A stretch of DNA of 59,676 bases from CAZHZT01 sp964537285 (GTDB taxonomy: Bacteria > Bacteroidota > Bacteroidia > Chitinophagales > Saprospiraceae), in NCBI GenBank assembly GCA_964537285.1, contig CAZHZT010000022.1, positions 1-59,676 of the forward strand. Reading direction: 5' to 3'. Shown one piece after another: positions 34,645 through 44,900 of the stretch (position 1 is its first letter; each line of letters starts with the position of its first letter). Below the pieces are notes generated by a model. The model saw only the letters and a program-made list of their open reading frames with translations, did not search any database and had not been told where the DNA came from. A program made the translations under genes and the position numbers.

Positions 34645-36072
34645 TTACTTCCCCTTGCCTTGTAATAATACTAGCATAGTATAAAACAAGATCTTAATAT
34701 CCAGTGCTAAAGACATGTTCTCGATGTATAATAAATCAAATTTTAAACGTTGGATCATTTGATCTACATTTGATGCATATCCGTACTTCACTTGCCCCCA
34801 GGAGGTAATTCCAGGCCTTACTTTAAGCAAATGTTTATAATGGGGGGCTCTTGCCATAATTTGTTCAATATAAAACCGGCGTTCCGGCCGGGGGCCAACT
34901 AAAGACATATCTCCTTTTAGAACATTCCAAAACTGCGGAATCTCATCCAACCGCCATTTTCTCATCACTCGCCCCCAGGGCATCACCCTCGGATCTTCAT
35001 CATGCGATAATTGAGGGCCTGCGGCTTCAGCATTGACGTACATGGAACGAAACTTGATGATTTTAAATGGCCTTCCGTTAAGGCCTATTCTTTCCTGTAA
35101 ATAAAAAATAGGCCCTTTTGAAGATAATTTAACCCTCGTTACTATGTATAACCAGAGGGGTAATAGTAAAACCAGCAGAACTAACGAAGCAGCTATATCT
35201 ATAAAACGCTTAATTAGCCTTTGCCAACGAGGCATCAATTCCTGCTTCACTTCAATCAGTACTGCCCCATAAACATGATTCATTTTTACGGTTCCCAGCA
35301 AAATATCGTACATATTCGGAATAATCTTTACCAGGAGTTTATCTCCAAAGTCAAATAAAATATCCAGAATTGCTTTAACCTTATTGTGTTCAGAAGTTTC
35401 TACAGCGATAACCACTTCCTCAATGCTGTGCTCTAGTATCACTCTTCCCAGATCATCTAATTTACCCAGTTCAGGCAGTACTCCCAGAAGCAGATTATCA
35501 GCATTCCCGTTGGTGTCTATAAAACCTAAAAAGCGAAAACCCAAACCTTTTTCCATATTACTTATCTCCTGATACAACTCCAGAGCATTTTTATTGCTGC
35601 CAATGATCAAAGTATTGAAAGTAATTTTCCCTGCTTTCAGCCTTCTACTCGCTCTGGTCAATAGGATCATTCTTACAGCCACAATCAGAAAAAAATGCAG
35701 TAGAAAAAGGAAGAGAAAAGAGCGATAATAAGTTCTGTAATCATTAACTACATCATCAAGAATGAGGGTAAAGAAGAGAAAAACGACTCCTAAAAAAGTG
35801 GTAAACAGCGTTCTGGCCAGAGTTGCCATCCTTGATTGCCTGTATATATCTTTGTAATCGTCAAATATCGCGTATAGTAGAACCCAGCCAATTGGAATAA
35901 TAACAATCCCATACCAGAAATTCTGATCTTCATAAATGAGCTTCCAATCGATAACGACTCCCTCCAGCCTCTTCCGGTAGAGAAAAAAACATGCCCAGAC
36001 GAACATCGCCGTCAGAAAATCTGCAGCTATGTAAATCGACAAATCAATCCGTCGTAATATTTTCATAAGCAT
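34645..36072 (-). CDS. Polyprenyl-phosphate hexose-1-phosphate transferase (WcaJ-like)
   Basis: 475 residues; an internal ATG at 36066 is an equally good start. Five hydrophobic segments are visible, four in the first ~150 residues. A CoA-binding-like Rossmann segment follows (NTLIIGSNKNALELYQEI). The bacterial sugar transferase domain occupies ~275-470, with KRFIDIAASLVLLVLLLPLW, the catalytic FYLQERIGLNGRPFKIIKFR, RKWRLDEIPQFWNVLKGDMS and GPRPE. It loads the first sugar-phosphate onto undecaprenyl phosphate to start exopolysaccharide or O-antigen repeat units at the inner membrane. It stands alone here; other polysaccharide genes are at 7.6-14.2 kb. Confidence 0.9.
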   Translation of the reverse strand: MLMKILRRIDLSIYIAADFLTAMFVWACFFLYRKRLEGVVIDWKLIYEDQNFWYGIVIIPIGWVLLYAIFDDYKDIYRQSRMATLARTLFTTFLGVVFLFFTLILDDVVNDYRTYYRSFLFLFLLHFFLIVAVRMILLTRASRRLKAGKITFNTLIIGSNKNALELYQEISNMEKGLGFRFLGFIDTNGNADNLLLGVLPELGKLDDLGRVILEHSIEEVVIAVETSEHNKVKAILDILFDFGDKLLVKIIPNMYDILLGTVKMNHVYGAVLIEVKQELMPRWQRLIKRFIDIAASLVLLVLLLPLWLYIVTRVKLSSKGPIFYLQERIGLNGRPFKIIKFRSMYVNAEAAGPQLSHDEDPRVMPWGRVMRKWRLDEIPQFWNVLKGDMSLVGPRPERRFYIEQIMARAPHYKHLLKVRPGITSWGQVKYGYASNVDQMIQRLKFDLLYIENMSLALDIKILFYTMLVLLQGKGK

Positions 36073-36288
36073 AGAAACACTTTAGGCAAAACTTGAAAAC
36101 AGAAGGCTACTAACAAAAACCGAACATGACCAATTGAAAGATCAAGGGAAGAAGCCTTCGAATATTTTGAACTCATTTACCTATTTTACAGTGTATTATA
36201 TTGATTAACCCAATTTGCCAGCTTTGGGGCATTGCTCTTGGTGGGAAGTTTTTTGCCGAGGACAATGCTTAATAACTAGCGGCTTAAG

Positions 36289-37194
36289 TTAATTATCAAA
36301 AAAGACTAGTTTAATATTATCAATTAGTATCCTTGCCTCTGCTATGGGGTATTCACCGTTTCTATCTCTTTCCAACCGGGCCCCGAGTAGTATCCTAAAC
36401 CCTCCCGTTGAAACATCACTTGCGATAAGTACAATCTCTGTAGCATCATAATACACTTTATTCCACGCAGTATTAGGCTTGAGAAAAAGGCTGGCACCAG
36501 GAAACGAATTTCCGAAAGAATCGAACCCAACGAAGCTGAGTACGAGATCAGTCTCCGCCTGGTAATTCATTTCAATAAAAATTTTAAACCCATTGGTAGG
36601 CAAATTAACAAATCGTTCATTTGTTCCTACTTCAATAGCAGGATGAAAGGTATCAAGCACAATTTTCCCCGAAGCAGATCCTTCAAAAACTTCCTGGGGG
36701 TCTTCCGTTAACACAACTCTTGTTTCTGTGTCACCGTCAAAATCTTCTGTAAAAGTATGCCCTATATCAAAGTTATTGATTGAAAAAATAGTAGATTCGA
36801 GGTATTCCGTAACAGGCCGGATGGTACTTACTTCCGAAGGGGTCAGGTTTTCAGTTGTAGTAAATCTTTCATAAAAAGGATAGATCGCAGGAGAGGCTGC
36901 TATTCCATTGACTTTTACCCCAGGCAATACAAGAATATCTGACTCGCCATTTGCTAAAACAGGAAATGTTGCCGGTAGATAATAAACCCCCAGAAACTCA
37001 CTATTAACAAACACCCAGGCGTCAGTAATCTTTTGAGATGCGGAGCCTTCTTCGGCATAGTCGGTCGTGAGTTGAAAGGGCTCTATTTGTATATATGCCG
37101 GGATTTCTTCCTCGGGGTTGATCACATCACAAGCTCCACCCCACAAAGCTACGATCATCAAAATTATATAATGGAAGCGATTTTTTATATTCAT
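36289..37194 (-). CDS. Hypothetical lipoprotein
   Basis: 301 residues. The signal peptide ends in IVALWGGACDV, a usable lipobox with Cys at ~22. The rest is beta-rich with no family I recognise: an N-terminal part (~35-115) resembling a carboxypeptidase-regulatory-like fold (WVFVNSEFLGVYYLPATFPV) and a C-terminal jelly-roll-like part (~150-300, GFKIFIEMNYQAETDLVLSF). Probably outer-membrane attached. Short repeats and element A copy 4 lie just upstream. Confidence 0.6.
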   Translation of the reverse strand: MNIKNRFHYIILMIVALWGGACDVINPEEEIPAYIQIEPFQLTTDYAEEGSASQKITDAWVFVNSEFLGVYYLPATFPVLANGESDILVLPGVKVNGIAASPAIYPFYERFTTTENLTPSEVSTIRPVTEYLESTIFSINNFDIGHTFTEDFDGDTETRVVLTEDPQEVFEGSASGKIVLDTFHPAIEVGTNERFVNLPTNGFKIFIEMNYQAETDLVLSFVGFDSFGNSFPGASLFLKPNTAWNKVYYDATEIVLIASDVSTGGFRILLGARLERDRNGEYPIAEARILIDNIKLVFFDN

Positions 37195-37210
37195 AGCTAT
37201 TTATTGTTTT

Positions 37211-37242
37211 TAGTGCTTTGCCATAAATTGTGGAAAGCACTA
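37211..37242. repeat. Short element A derivative (mini 3)
   Basis: TAGTGCTTT at the left pairs with AAAGCACTA at the right, enclosing CCATAAATTGTGG. The enclosed AAATTGTG is that of element A, but the terminal bases GTTC have become GTGC and the partner arm has changed to match. It lies 17 bp upstream of the lipoprotein start. Confidence 0.55.
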
Positions 37243-37252
37243 AATAATTACC

Positions 37253-37361
37253 GTTCATTGACAAATTGTGTGGAACTTCAAAATGATAACCCTTGAATGC
37301 CCTTGTGGCTGAAAGGCTTATCATTTTGAAGTTCCATTTTCCACAATTTATGTCAAAGAAC
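37253..37361 (+). repeat. Element A copy 4
   Basis: 109 bp with the loop GAATGCCCTTGTGGCTGA; the inner stem pairs TGGAACTTCAAAATGATAA with its complement. It begins 58 bp upstream of the lipoprotein start (minus strand) and directly abuts mini 3. Confidence 0.9.
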
Positions 37362-37436
37362 TATAATTACAAAACATCTGTAATGAATTGATATTGTGGC
37401 CGGGTAATAGGTAAAAAAGACGTAAAATAGTCATTA

Positions 37437-38435
37437 TCAAACATTATCTGATAACTGATGCCCTCTCTTTTTAATATCTTCAATAATTTTATAGGCTACT
37501 TTCAAAGCTTGATAACCCTCCTCGATAGTAACTTTAGTATTGATATCTTTTTTTATACTATTAGCCAACGTCTCTAATTCCATTTTAATCGCATTCACAG
37601 GCTCGATTTTCGGCATTTCTATATGAATAAATTTCTTACCAGAAGTCGTTTCCAGTTCCATAAGATCTTCTTTATTCGAGATAGAAGGATCATCGTGATC
37701 ATACATGCGAATAATCTGGGCTTGCTTGTCCAGGAAATCTACACTTATGTATGCATCTTTTTGAAACAAGCGGACTTTGCGCATCTGTTTCAAAGACATT
37801 CTACTTGCTGTGATATTGGCTACACATCCATTTTCAAACTCAATACGGGCATTACTGATATCAGGGGTGTTACTTAGTACAGAAACCCCACTAGCACTAA
37901 TTGAATGTACAGGTGATTTTACAAGGCTTAAAATAATATCCAGATCATGGATCATCAAATCCAGTACGACAGATACATCCGTCCCTCTTGGGTTAAAGGC
38001 AGCGAGTCGATGTGCTTCGATGAACATCGGATTGATTTCCAGGTCGGATAAGGCTAAAAAAGCTGGATTAAAACGTTCCACGTGCCCGACCTGCACCTTA
38101 ATCCCTTTTTCTTTTACGAGCTCAATAAGCTTTTCAGCCTCTTCTAAGGTATTAGTAAGTGGTTTTTCGATAAATAGATGCTTTCCTTTTTCAATAGCGC
38201 ACTTTGCCAGTTCAAAGTGAGCGGTTGTTGGGGCTACGATATCTACAACATCAACGTTATCAATGAATTCATCCAGGTTTTGATAGCGTTTTACCCCGAA
38301 TGATTCTGAAGCTTTTTGGGCATTTTCGTCATTGGGGTCGTAAAAGCCCACTAATTGGTAACTATCTATCATTTGAATGCACTTAAGATGAATTTTCCCT
38401 AAGTGACCTACGCCAAGTACGCCTATTTTTATCAT
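37437..38435 (-). CDS. Gfo/Idh/MocA family oxidoreductase
   Basis: 332 residues. The N-terminal Rossmann fold KIGVLGVGHLGKIHLKCI binds NAD(P). VDIVAPTTAHFELAKCAIE and FIEKPLTNTLEEAEKLIEL carry the family's conserved Glu-Lys-Pro, and GHVERFNPAFLAL starts the C-terminal alpha/beta domain. HDLDIILSLVK supplies the conserved His-Asp region. It oxidises or reduces a sugar-type substrate; the closest type I can think of is UDP-sugar dehydrogenases such as WlbA, which is only a guess. Stands alone. Confidence 0.85.
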   Translation of the reverse strand: MIKIGVLGVGHLGKIHLKCIQMIDSYQLVGFYDPNDENAQKASESFGVKRYQNLDEFIDNVDVVDIVAPTTAHFELAKCAIEKGKHLFIEKPLTNTLEEAEKLIELVKEKGIKVQVGHVERFNPAFLALSDLEINPMFIEAHRLAAFNPRGTDVSVVLDLMIHDLDIILSLVKSPVHSISASGVSVLSNTPDISNARIEFENGCVANITASRMSLKQMRKVRLFQKDAYISVDFLDKQAQIIRMYDHDDPSISNKEDLMELETTSGKKFIHIEMPKIEPVNAIKMELETLANSIKKDINTKVTIEEGYQALKVAYKIIEDIKKRGHQLSDNV

Positions 38436-38519
38436 GGTAAAAAATTAATATCAGTTCGTCAGATAAGTTGAAATGGTTCTTAACGGTACTTTTTTTGATA
38501 AAGCACAAAAGTAACAAAA

Positions 38520-38683
38520 AAAGGGGCTGCCCAAAAAGTAGTTCTCTGCTCTTGGTAAGAAAATTTTGTACGGAGAGAGGCTCTTGTGGTGAGCTTTTTC
38601 GAAAAAAAGCCCATCAAAAGAGCCTCTCTCCCATAAAAAATATTTCTGCCAAGAGCAAAGAACTCTATTTGGACAGCCCCTTT
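38520..38683. repeat. Palindromic element C
   Basis: 164 bp, almost entirely foldable. The outer arms start AAAGGGGCTG and pair with CAGCCCCTTT. The next layer is AGTTCTCTGCTCTTGG with CCAAGAGCAAAGAACT. The inner stem GGAGAGAGGCTCTT pairs with AAGAGCCTCTCTCC around a TTTTTCGAAAAAAA tip. The layering is the same as in element B. It has no coding capacity and lies 84 bp upstream of the oxidoreductase start. Confidence 0.7.
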
Positions 38684-38775
38684 AGGCTTTTTTCGAAGCC
38701 CGGAGGATATAAGTGAATTAATTCACCTCAGATTATTACATTTAGTCAATCGCTGCAGAACAAGTCTATTCGTTT

Positions 38776-38804
38776 AAGTTCTTTGACAAATTGTGAAAGA
38801 ACTT
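38776..38804. repeat. Short element A derivative (mini 4), overlapping a stop codon
   Basis: AAGTTCTTT pairs with AAAGAACTT and encloses GACAAATTGTG. It contributes the first base of the TAA stop (minus strand) of the DUF4836-like gene and is probably its terminator. Confidence 0.65.
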
Positions 38805-40588
38805 TAGTTTATAATTGAACTCATCGCAACTGTCAGGTATATTTCATTAATATAGTTCAACAATTGCTCCAAGCTATTGCGCTCTTCATCAACGAAATTT
38901 ATAGAAGCCTTTGTGAAATATGGGTTCGTTACATTATTATCAGCCATAATACTGAAACTTTTAAAGGTATTTTTAAAGCCCGAAATCACCTGAGCGACAG
39001 AAGGATCTTCAAAATCCATTGGGCTGGATTCTTTAACTGCATCTATTACTTTAGGTAGATCTATATGAAGCGCATTGACTTTATTTTTGAGCATTTTCCG
39101 ATGCGTTTTGCTCATTCGGTCTTTACCTGAAAGCCCTTTAGCTAAATGATTTTTCACCAGATCGCCATCATTTGTTACCATTAAAAAGTTTTTGGTCGTT
39201 GCGAGATATAACTCCATCGGAATATCCATGCCCGGAACAGCAAGAGTGTAATAGTCACCTTCATTGACAAGGAATGAAGTAGACTCAGCCATTTTCAATA
39301 ATTTGAGGATGTTTTCTTCGTTTCCGAAAGTAGCCATAAGGTTAAACTCTGGTAGTACCTGAGATTGAGTATGCTCATAAGCATTGAAATCTTCGTCGTA
39401 ACGCGTTTCAGTACTTTCAAAAAGACCAACACCTGTAAGTGCCAACATCATATCACCTTCTAACAAATTGTAAAGGCTCTCTTCATCAATAGCTATGCCG
39501 ATAACATCCAGGGCATTTTCAGCCATTTGCTTGACACCCGGGATAGGCATTTCAGCCAATACAGGCATGAACATATCCTCCAGCCCTCTGATTGTATTTT
39601 CCATATCAAAAGCCACTGCCCAAAAACCTAGTAAGTTCTCTCCTTTTACATATTTAGCGAATTGCTTATTAATTTTCGCATCGTAAATATTTTGAGTATA
39701 ATTATACAATGAATTATTCATTTGCATTCCTGTAGAAACCTCCAGCTCTCCTTTATTAAAATTAAGGTCAGCGATCAAATAGGAATCATCATACATTTTT
39801 TGCATAGCCTGTATGTACATATCCATAGCCATTGTCTCGTACCCACCGCCAGACATATCGCCGAGCATATCAGCACTATTTGAAAGCTCAATTACTTTTT
39901 TATAATCCATCCAGAGTTTACCTGCGCTTGGCGTTTTAGCAACACTTTTGTAAGCATTTGAGGTACTTAAGCTGTTGCTTCCTAAATCCATAGATTCCAT
40001 GGCTATTTCCTTGATGCGCGCAAAAAGCTCATTATCAGAACCCGTCTCACCTTCTTCGCCTTCGTCATAACCACCGCCTTGTTCCGTAGTAGCAACTACT
40101 ACAAGTGCCTCATTATTCCAGCTCAGGGTCATCTCCCCCATAGAGAATAGCTTATAATTCCCCATATCTTTGACTCCATCGGAGCTTTTAAGTATATCAT
40201 TGGTCAGAAAAGAGCCAAATTTCTCTCCGTCACTGAGTTTAACCACCAGTTTTGGGAGATACTCACCGTTGTCATCCTGAAGGCTGACAAACCATTTACC
40301 CAGTAAGTCCAGGCCATATTTTCCTTGGTTTTCTAAGACGGCATTCACAGAAGGCATTCCCATGAAAGACCCCATAGCGTCAAGGGCCTGCAAACCTGTA
40401 TTGATCATAGGAATTTTTTCCAGCTTTTCCAGATCGGCTTGTGAATCGATGTGTTTCATATCAAGGCTAAAGACCATGAAGGCATCTTTTTCAATATATT
40501 TTTCCAGAGTTTGGGCATTCAAGGCCCCCAAGGCGTTAAGCATCGTAAAGATCAAAAATAACGCGGCTTTTCGAGCAAGATTAGTCAT
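38804..40588 (-). CDS. Secreted protein, DUF4836-like
   Basis: 594 residues. The signal peptide ends at about ALGALNAQ. The body has long alternating beta/helical segments with internal similarity between halves (FMVFSLDMKHIDSQADLEKL, NLLGFWAVAFDMENTIRGLE). The layout resembles DUF4836 proteins of Bacteroidota, periplasmic or surface proteins without known function; the match is by general pattern only. No catalytic motif is visible. Element A copy 5 lies 26 bp before the start, and a mini repeat supplies the 3' hairpin. Confidence 0.55.
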   Translation of the reverse strand: MTNLARKAALFLIFTMLNALGALNAQTLEKYIEKDAFMVFSLDMKHIDSQADLEKLEKIPMINTGLQALDAMGSFMGMPSVNAVLENQGKYGLDLLGKWFVSLQDDNGEYLPKLVVKLSDGEKFGSFLTNDILKSSDGVKDMGNYKLFSMGEMTLSWNNEALVVVATTEQGGGYDEGEEGETGSDNELFARIKEIAMESMDLGSNSLSTSNAYKSVAKTPSAGKLWMDYKKVIELSNSADMLGDMSGGGYETMAMDMYIQAMQKMYDDSYLIADLNFNKGELEVSTGMQMNNSLYNYTQNIYDAKINKQFAKYVKGENLLGFWAVAFDMENTIRGLEDMFMPVLAEMPIPGVKQMAENALDVIGIAIDEESLYNLLEGDMMLALTGVGLFESTETRYDEDFNAYEHTQSQVLPEFNLMATFGNEENILKLLKMAESTSFLVNEGDYYTLAVPGMDIPMELYLATTKNFLMVTNDGDLVKNHLAKGLSGKDRMSKTHRKMLKNKVNALHIDLPKVIDAVKESSPMDFEDPSVAQVISGFKNTFKSFSIMADNNVTNPYFTKASINFVDEERNSLEQLLNYINEIYLTVAMSSIIN

Positions 40589-40614
40589 TGAGTTAGTTTT
40601 TGTAATGTTAATTA

Positions 40615-40723
40615 GTTCTTTGACAGAAATTGTGGAAAATGGAACTTCAAAATGATAAGCCTTTCAGCCACAAGGGCATTCAAGGCTTATCATTTTGAAG
40701 TTCCACACAATTTGTCAAAGAAC
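40615..40723 (-). repeat. Element A copy 5 (inverted orientation)
   Basis: 109 bp in the opposite orientation to the other copies (loop TCAGCCACAAGGGCATTC on the plus strand). The inner stem is a perfect 24 bp. It lies between two minus-strand genes, 26 bp before the start of the DUF4836-like gene. Confidence 0.9.
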
Positions 40724-40766
40724 GATTTTAATAATTTGATAAAGAATAGTAATATTTTCCTGAGCA

Positions 40767-41447
40767 TTAGAAGCTTATATCATGTTCAATAGAACTATTT
40801 CCCATGATCAAGTCCGCAAATTTGTGTTCTACTTTTACCGCTTTCCCAGACGGAGAAAGCGAAGCTTTGGCATTACTAAAGCGTTTTACTTCTTTTTCAA
40901 AACGATAAATCTGTATAAATTTTGCAGTATCAAACATAAAGCGTTCCATTGTGCTTAGCTTATTGAACTCTTCTTCGGAGACATAAGACACCGGGTAATT
41001 AAAAAAACGCCTGAACGAATTACGCGCTGCTCCAAAATTATCGACCAGCTCAATAGGCTGGCTAATTGAGCTATTCAATTTACCTACAAAGCGATTAATC
41101 GCCTTGTTTAAGCTAGTGATGTTGGAAAAATCCGCTTGAATAGAGAAAATAAAATTCTCAAAATCACGCTTCTCACTTATATTCGATATCCCTTCCAGAG
41201 TCTGCAGTTCTCTATATAATTCATCTAGCTGAGCTTCTATTTCTGCCTGAGAAGGAATTTTTTGACCTTGCACCTCCCCTACTTTCATAAAGTTTTTCAG
41301 GTTGTATTTGCTCGCGCTGAGATCGATCAACATTTTGATATTACCTGAACCATCCAGATTCATTTCAACCTCTTCGCTAACTTCAAAGCAACTTGTTACC
41401 AGCAGGGAAAGGGTAAAAAGCGTTAGAATTAAATTTAATTTGCTCAT
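40767..41447 (-). CDS. Hypothetical lipoprotein
   Basis: 226 residues. SLLVTSCFEV is a lipobox with Cys at ~20. The start of the mature part, VEMNLDGSGNIKMLIDLS, recalls a family of Bacteroidota lipoproteins with a repeated beta strand, but I cannot name it. The central part is helical (QAEIEAQLDELYRELQTLEG). It lies 30 bp after the small two-TM gene and is probably co-transcribed with it. Confidence 0.6.
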   Translation of the reverse strand: MSKLNLILTLFTLSLLVTSCFEVSEEVEMNLDGSGNIKMLIDLSASKYNLKNFMKVGEVQGQKIPSQAEIEAQLDELYRELQTLEGISNISEKRDFENFIFSIQADFSNITSLNKAINRFVGKLNSSISQPIELVDNFGAARNSFRRFFNYPVSYVSEEEFNKLSTMERFMFDTAKFIQIYRFEKEVKRFSNAKASLSPSGKAVKVEHKFADLIMGNSSIEHDISF

Positions 41448-41477
41448 TTAATGATATGTTATGTTTTAACAACTCTT

Positions 41478-41777
41478 CTATCTAAAATACATTAAAACTC
41501 CTCCAAATAAGGTAATAAGCGCAATAAGTACAGTAGCCATCTGGATTGAATACTTCATGTACCGCACAAAGATTTCAATGTTTTCTCTTTGCTCCGGGTA
41601 CCTTGGATAAATTTCTTTTTCCATCTTTTGAGGGCTAAAGAAATGCGCAGCCCCAAACTCTACTTCATTTCGCACCAATTCTTTATATACTTTCAGGACC
41701 CTCACTCTGAAATAAAGATTGAGGAAAAGCATTGCACCAAACAAGGCTAAAACTAAAGTTACTAAAATTATGTACAT
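41478..41777 (-). CDS. Small two-TM membrane protein
   Basis: 99 residues: one hydrophobic helix at the N-terminus (MYIILVTLVLALFGAMLFL), a polar middle, and a second helix near the C-terminus (IQMATVLIALITLFGGVLMY). No family recognised. Followed by the lipoprotein gene on the same strand. Confidence 0.6.
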   Translation of the reverse strand: MYIILVTLVLALFGAMLFLNLYFRVRVLKVYKELVRNEVEFGAAHFFSPQKMEKEIYPRYPEQRENIEIFVRYMKYSIQMATVLIALITLFGGVLMYFR

Positions 41778-41894
41778 GTTTTTTTAACATTGTAACCAAA
41801 AATACAGGGTATTAGTTAACGATGCAAGCTGTTCATTTGTGTATTCTACCAAATGTTTTTTTTTAAAGACCAGAGAAGGGTAGCGAGGATAAAC

Positions 41895-41926
41895 ATGATT
41901 CATCCCGAAAATTCGGGATGAATCAT
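41895..41926. terminator. Perfect hairpin after the DUF11 protein gene
   Basis: 15-bp perfect arms (ATGATTCATCCCGAA with TTCGGGATGAATCAT) and a 2-base loop, 20 bp past the stop codon of the T9SS cargo gene. Confidence 0.75.
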
Positions 41927-41946
41927 ATTTTACGGGAAAGACTTTT

Positions 41947-44900
41947 CTATTGTATTTTGACAAAACGCATTACCTGGCCTGTATTGGTTTTTACAAAATA
42001 CACACCCGACGGCCATAAATGCACATCAATTGTAAAAATTGAACTATTATCATTTGCAAGAACATCCAAGGATTTCATTATCACTCCTTGGTTATTGAGT
42101 ACATAGAGCGTATTAATGAAAGAATCATTGATCAAAATAGAAACTTCTTTGCTTGCCGGATTAGGAAATAAGGTAGCCTCTTTGATAATCGCTTTTTCTT
42201 TTTGCTCGCTGCGAATCGTTCCGTCACTTTTTACCATAGGCGTATTCATTACGATCAGGAATTCGTCATCTTCATTGACGGTGCAGCAACTCGCATTGTT
42301 TGGTGCAGAGTCAACATCGGCAGGGAATGCTTTAGAAACCTGAGCAAAAACATTGATATTTTCATCTTCGGAAAGCATATACAACTTGTAAGTAAGGTTC
42401 ACCGTTGCATTAGGCGGAATGTTGCCTATCTGCCAAATACCAGAAAAATTATCAAAAACACCTTTCGAAACCTCATGGCTTACATAAGCCATATTTGCAG
42501 GAAGTGGAAAATCTACTTCTATTCCAAAAGCTGTTTCCGGGCCATTATTTGTTACCTTAGCCATGAAGATACGTTCTTGAAAAACTTCGAGCTCAGCATT
42601 ATCTACGGTCATTTCCAATTCGAGGTCAATATCCCCAATGCCTTCATCCGGATCTCCTAAATTGACGACATCTTCATCGTCTTCAACAGGAATGCAGCAA
42701 ACTCCGTTTCCGGGGGAGGAGTCTAAGTCCTCAGGGGAGGCCGTTTCAACTTCAGCAAAAACGGGGATTATCTCACCTTCCGTAAGTGTAAAGACCCGGT
42801 AAACAAGGGTAGCGTAACCTCCGGCAGGGATATTACCGACACCCCAAATTTTGTTGAATAAATCCAGTTCACCTTGAGTGAGAAAATGATCAACATAAGC
42901 CAAGTCTCCTTCTGGCAGAGGGAAGTTAGTGCTTACCTGAAAAGCATTTTCCGCACCGCGATTATTTAGGGTTAGCGTGATCACCCGATTTTCAAAAGCT
43001 CCAAATTCCACTGTATCCGCTTCAATTTCCAATTCCAGATCTACTCCAGGGTTGTTATTGAAATCGCCACCAAGTAAGACTACGGCTTCATCATCTTCGA
43101 GAGGTACACAGCAGACTCCGTTATCAGGTGAAGAATCCAGTTCAGGAGCACCTGAAGCTGCGATTACTTCTGTGAATACAGCAATAGGCAGCGCATCATT
43201 AGTAATGTAAACCTGGTAATCAAGCACCGCTTCCTGTCCCGGATCCAGGCGGTCAATAGTCCATTCTTCTGCAAAGGCATCAAAGTCACCATCGGTTGAT
43301 TCAAAAGATACAAATGCCAAGCCTTCGGGAGTCGGAACGTTAACAACGATATCCTCCGCTGATTCCAATCCATTGTTTACAACAGAAAAACTTAATTCTC
43401 TGAATTCAAACAATACTAAAGTTTCGTTATCCGCTGTAACATGAAGTTCCAGATCTATTTGCCCTAAGCCAAGCGGCGGAACCTGAAGGGAGAAAATAGC
43501 CTCATCATCTTCTTGAGGGGAACAACAAGTACCGTTGCCAGGTGTGGAATCAAAATCCTGCCCATCCATTACGGAAATTTCAACAAAGAAGTCCACCTGA
43601 TCTACTTCCGTCAGCATAAATAATGTATAGGTGAGAACAGCTGAATCTCCGGGAGCCAAGGTACCGATTTCCCAATCGCCAACGAATGGAAGGAGAATGC
43701 CTTTAGTGGCTTCATGCTCCACATAAGCCAGGTTTAGCGGGATAGGAACATTTAAAATAACGTTCGTAGCGTCTAAAGTACCCGTATTTTTTACTGTAAT
43801 CTCAAAAATCCTATTTTGAAAAAGCTGTAAATAAATATCATCAGCAGAGATACTCACTTCCAGATCAGGACGATCACCTGAAATTTCTAATTCATCCAAA
43901 GTAGTTGTCCAGACGCCTTTTCCTTGGGTAGAAGCCCAAATTCGGCCTTCAGAGTTAATATGGACATCATATAGATAATCGAATGGAATATCTACAATTT
44001 GCCATGTGAGCCCTTTATCTTCAGAGTAGTAAAAAATATTTTCATCCCGGGATACCGTAAACAGCGCCCCATTGTGATAAATGATTGGGAATTGAGCAAG
44101 CGGAGCACTAATTGGGAAGTTGTTCGTAAAGGTGTTCCAGTTTTGGCCGTTATCAAGGCTTTCATAAAGGGTAATTTGCCAATTGTTAAATCCGTTAGGA
44201 TTTATAACCGTAGCATAGTGTTTTTGGTTATTTGCTTCAAAATATACAGCCGCTCCCTTTAAGTCAAGGCCTGCAGTATTTAAAAAGCTCCAGCTTGCTC
44301 CTCCGTTATTTGATTGGTAAGCAAATGTATTTCCTTGCGGATCAAGTACATTGACGATTAAAGCATTGTTCTGAAGCGCCTGCACACTAATCACCGTCCC
44401 GCCTCCCTGAATAGCTGAAAGAGCAGAAAGATCTATTGCCTGCCAAGAATTACCCCCGTCTATTGAACGGAAGGCATTGAACAGATTATACGCAATCACT
44501 TGCTCTTCCTGAGCACTCACGCGATAATCACTTCCGGGAAACCCTTGAATGCTAACCATCCAGTTATTAGAGCCTATATCAGAGGTAAAATAAACGCTAT
44601 TGCCCTCGGCAAAATAGTATTGATTGCCGTCAAAAACGACCTCACTTGCTTCAGCGGGCCTGAAGCCAGGAACAGCTTGAGGGTTGAAAAGCGTCCATTC
44701 CTCAACGTCACTTTCAAAGTAAAAGCCACGTCCGTTTCGCAATAGGCCTCGACCGTTCACAGAAGAAACATTATAATAATAACCAAGCCCGATAGATTCT
44801 TGCTCCCAAGAGGCACCATTATCACCTGATGTTAAACTCTGCCCGTTTTCTAAACCAAGGAGGAGTTCTCCATCACCGAGTTCATTTATTGAATTGATTT

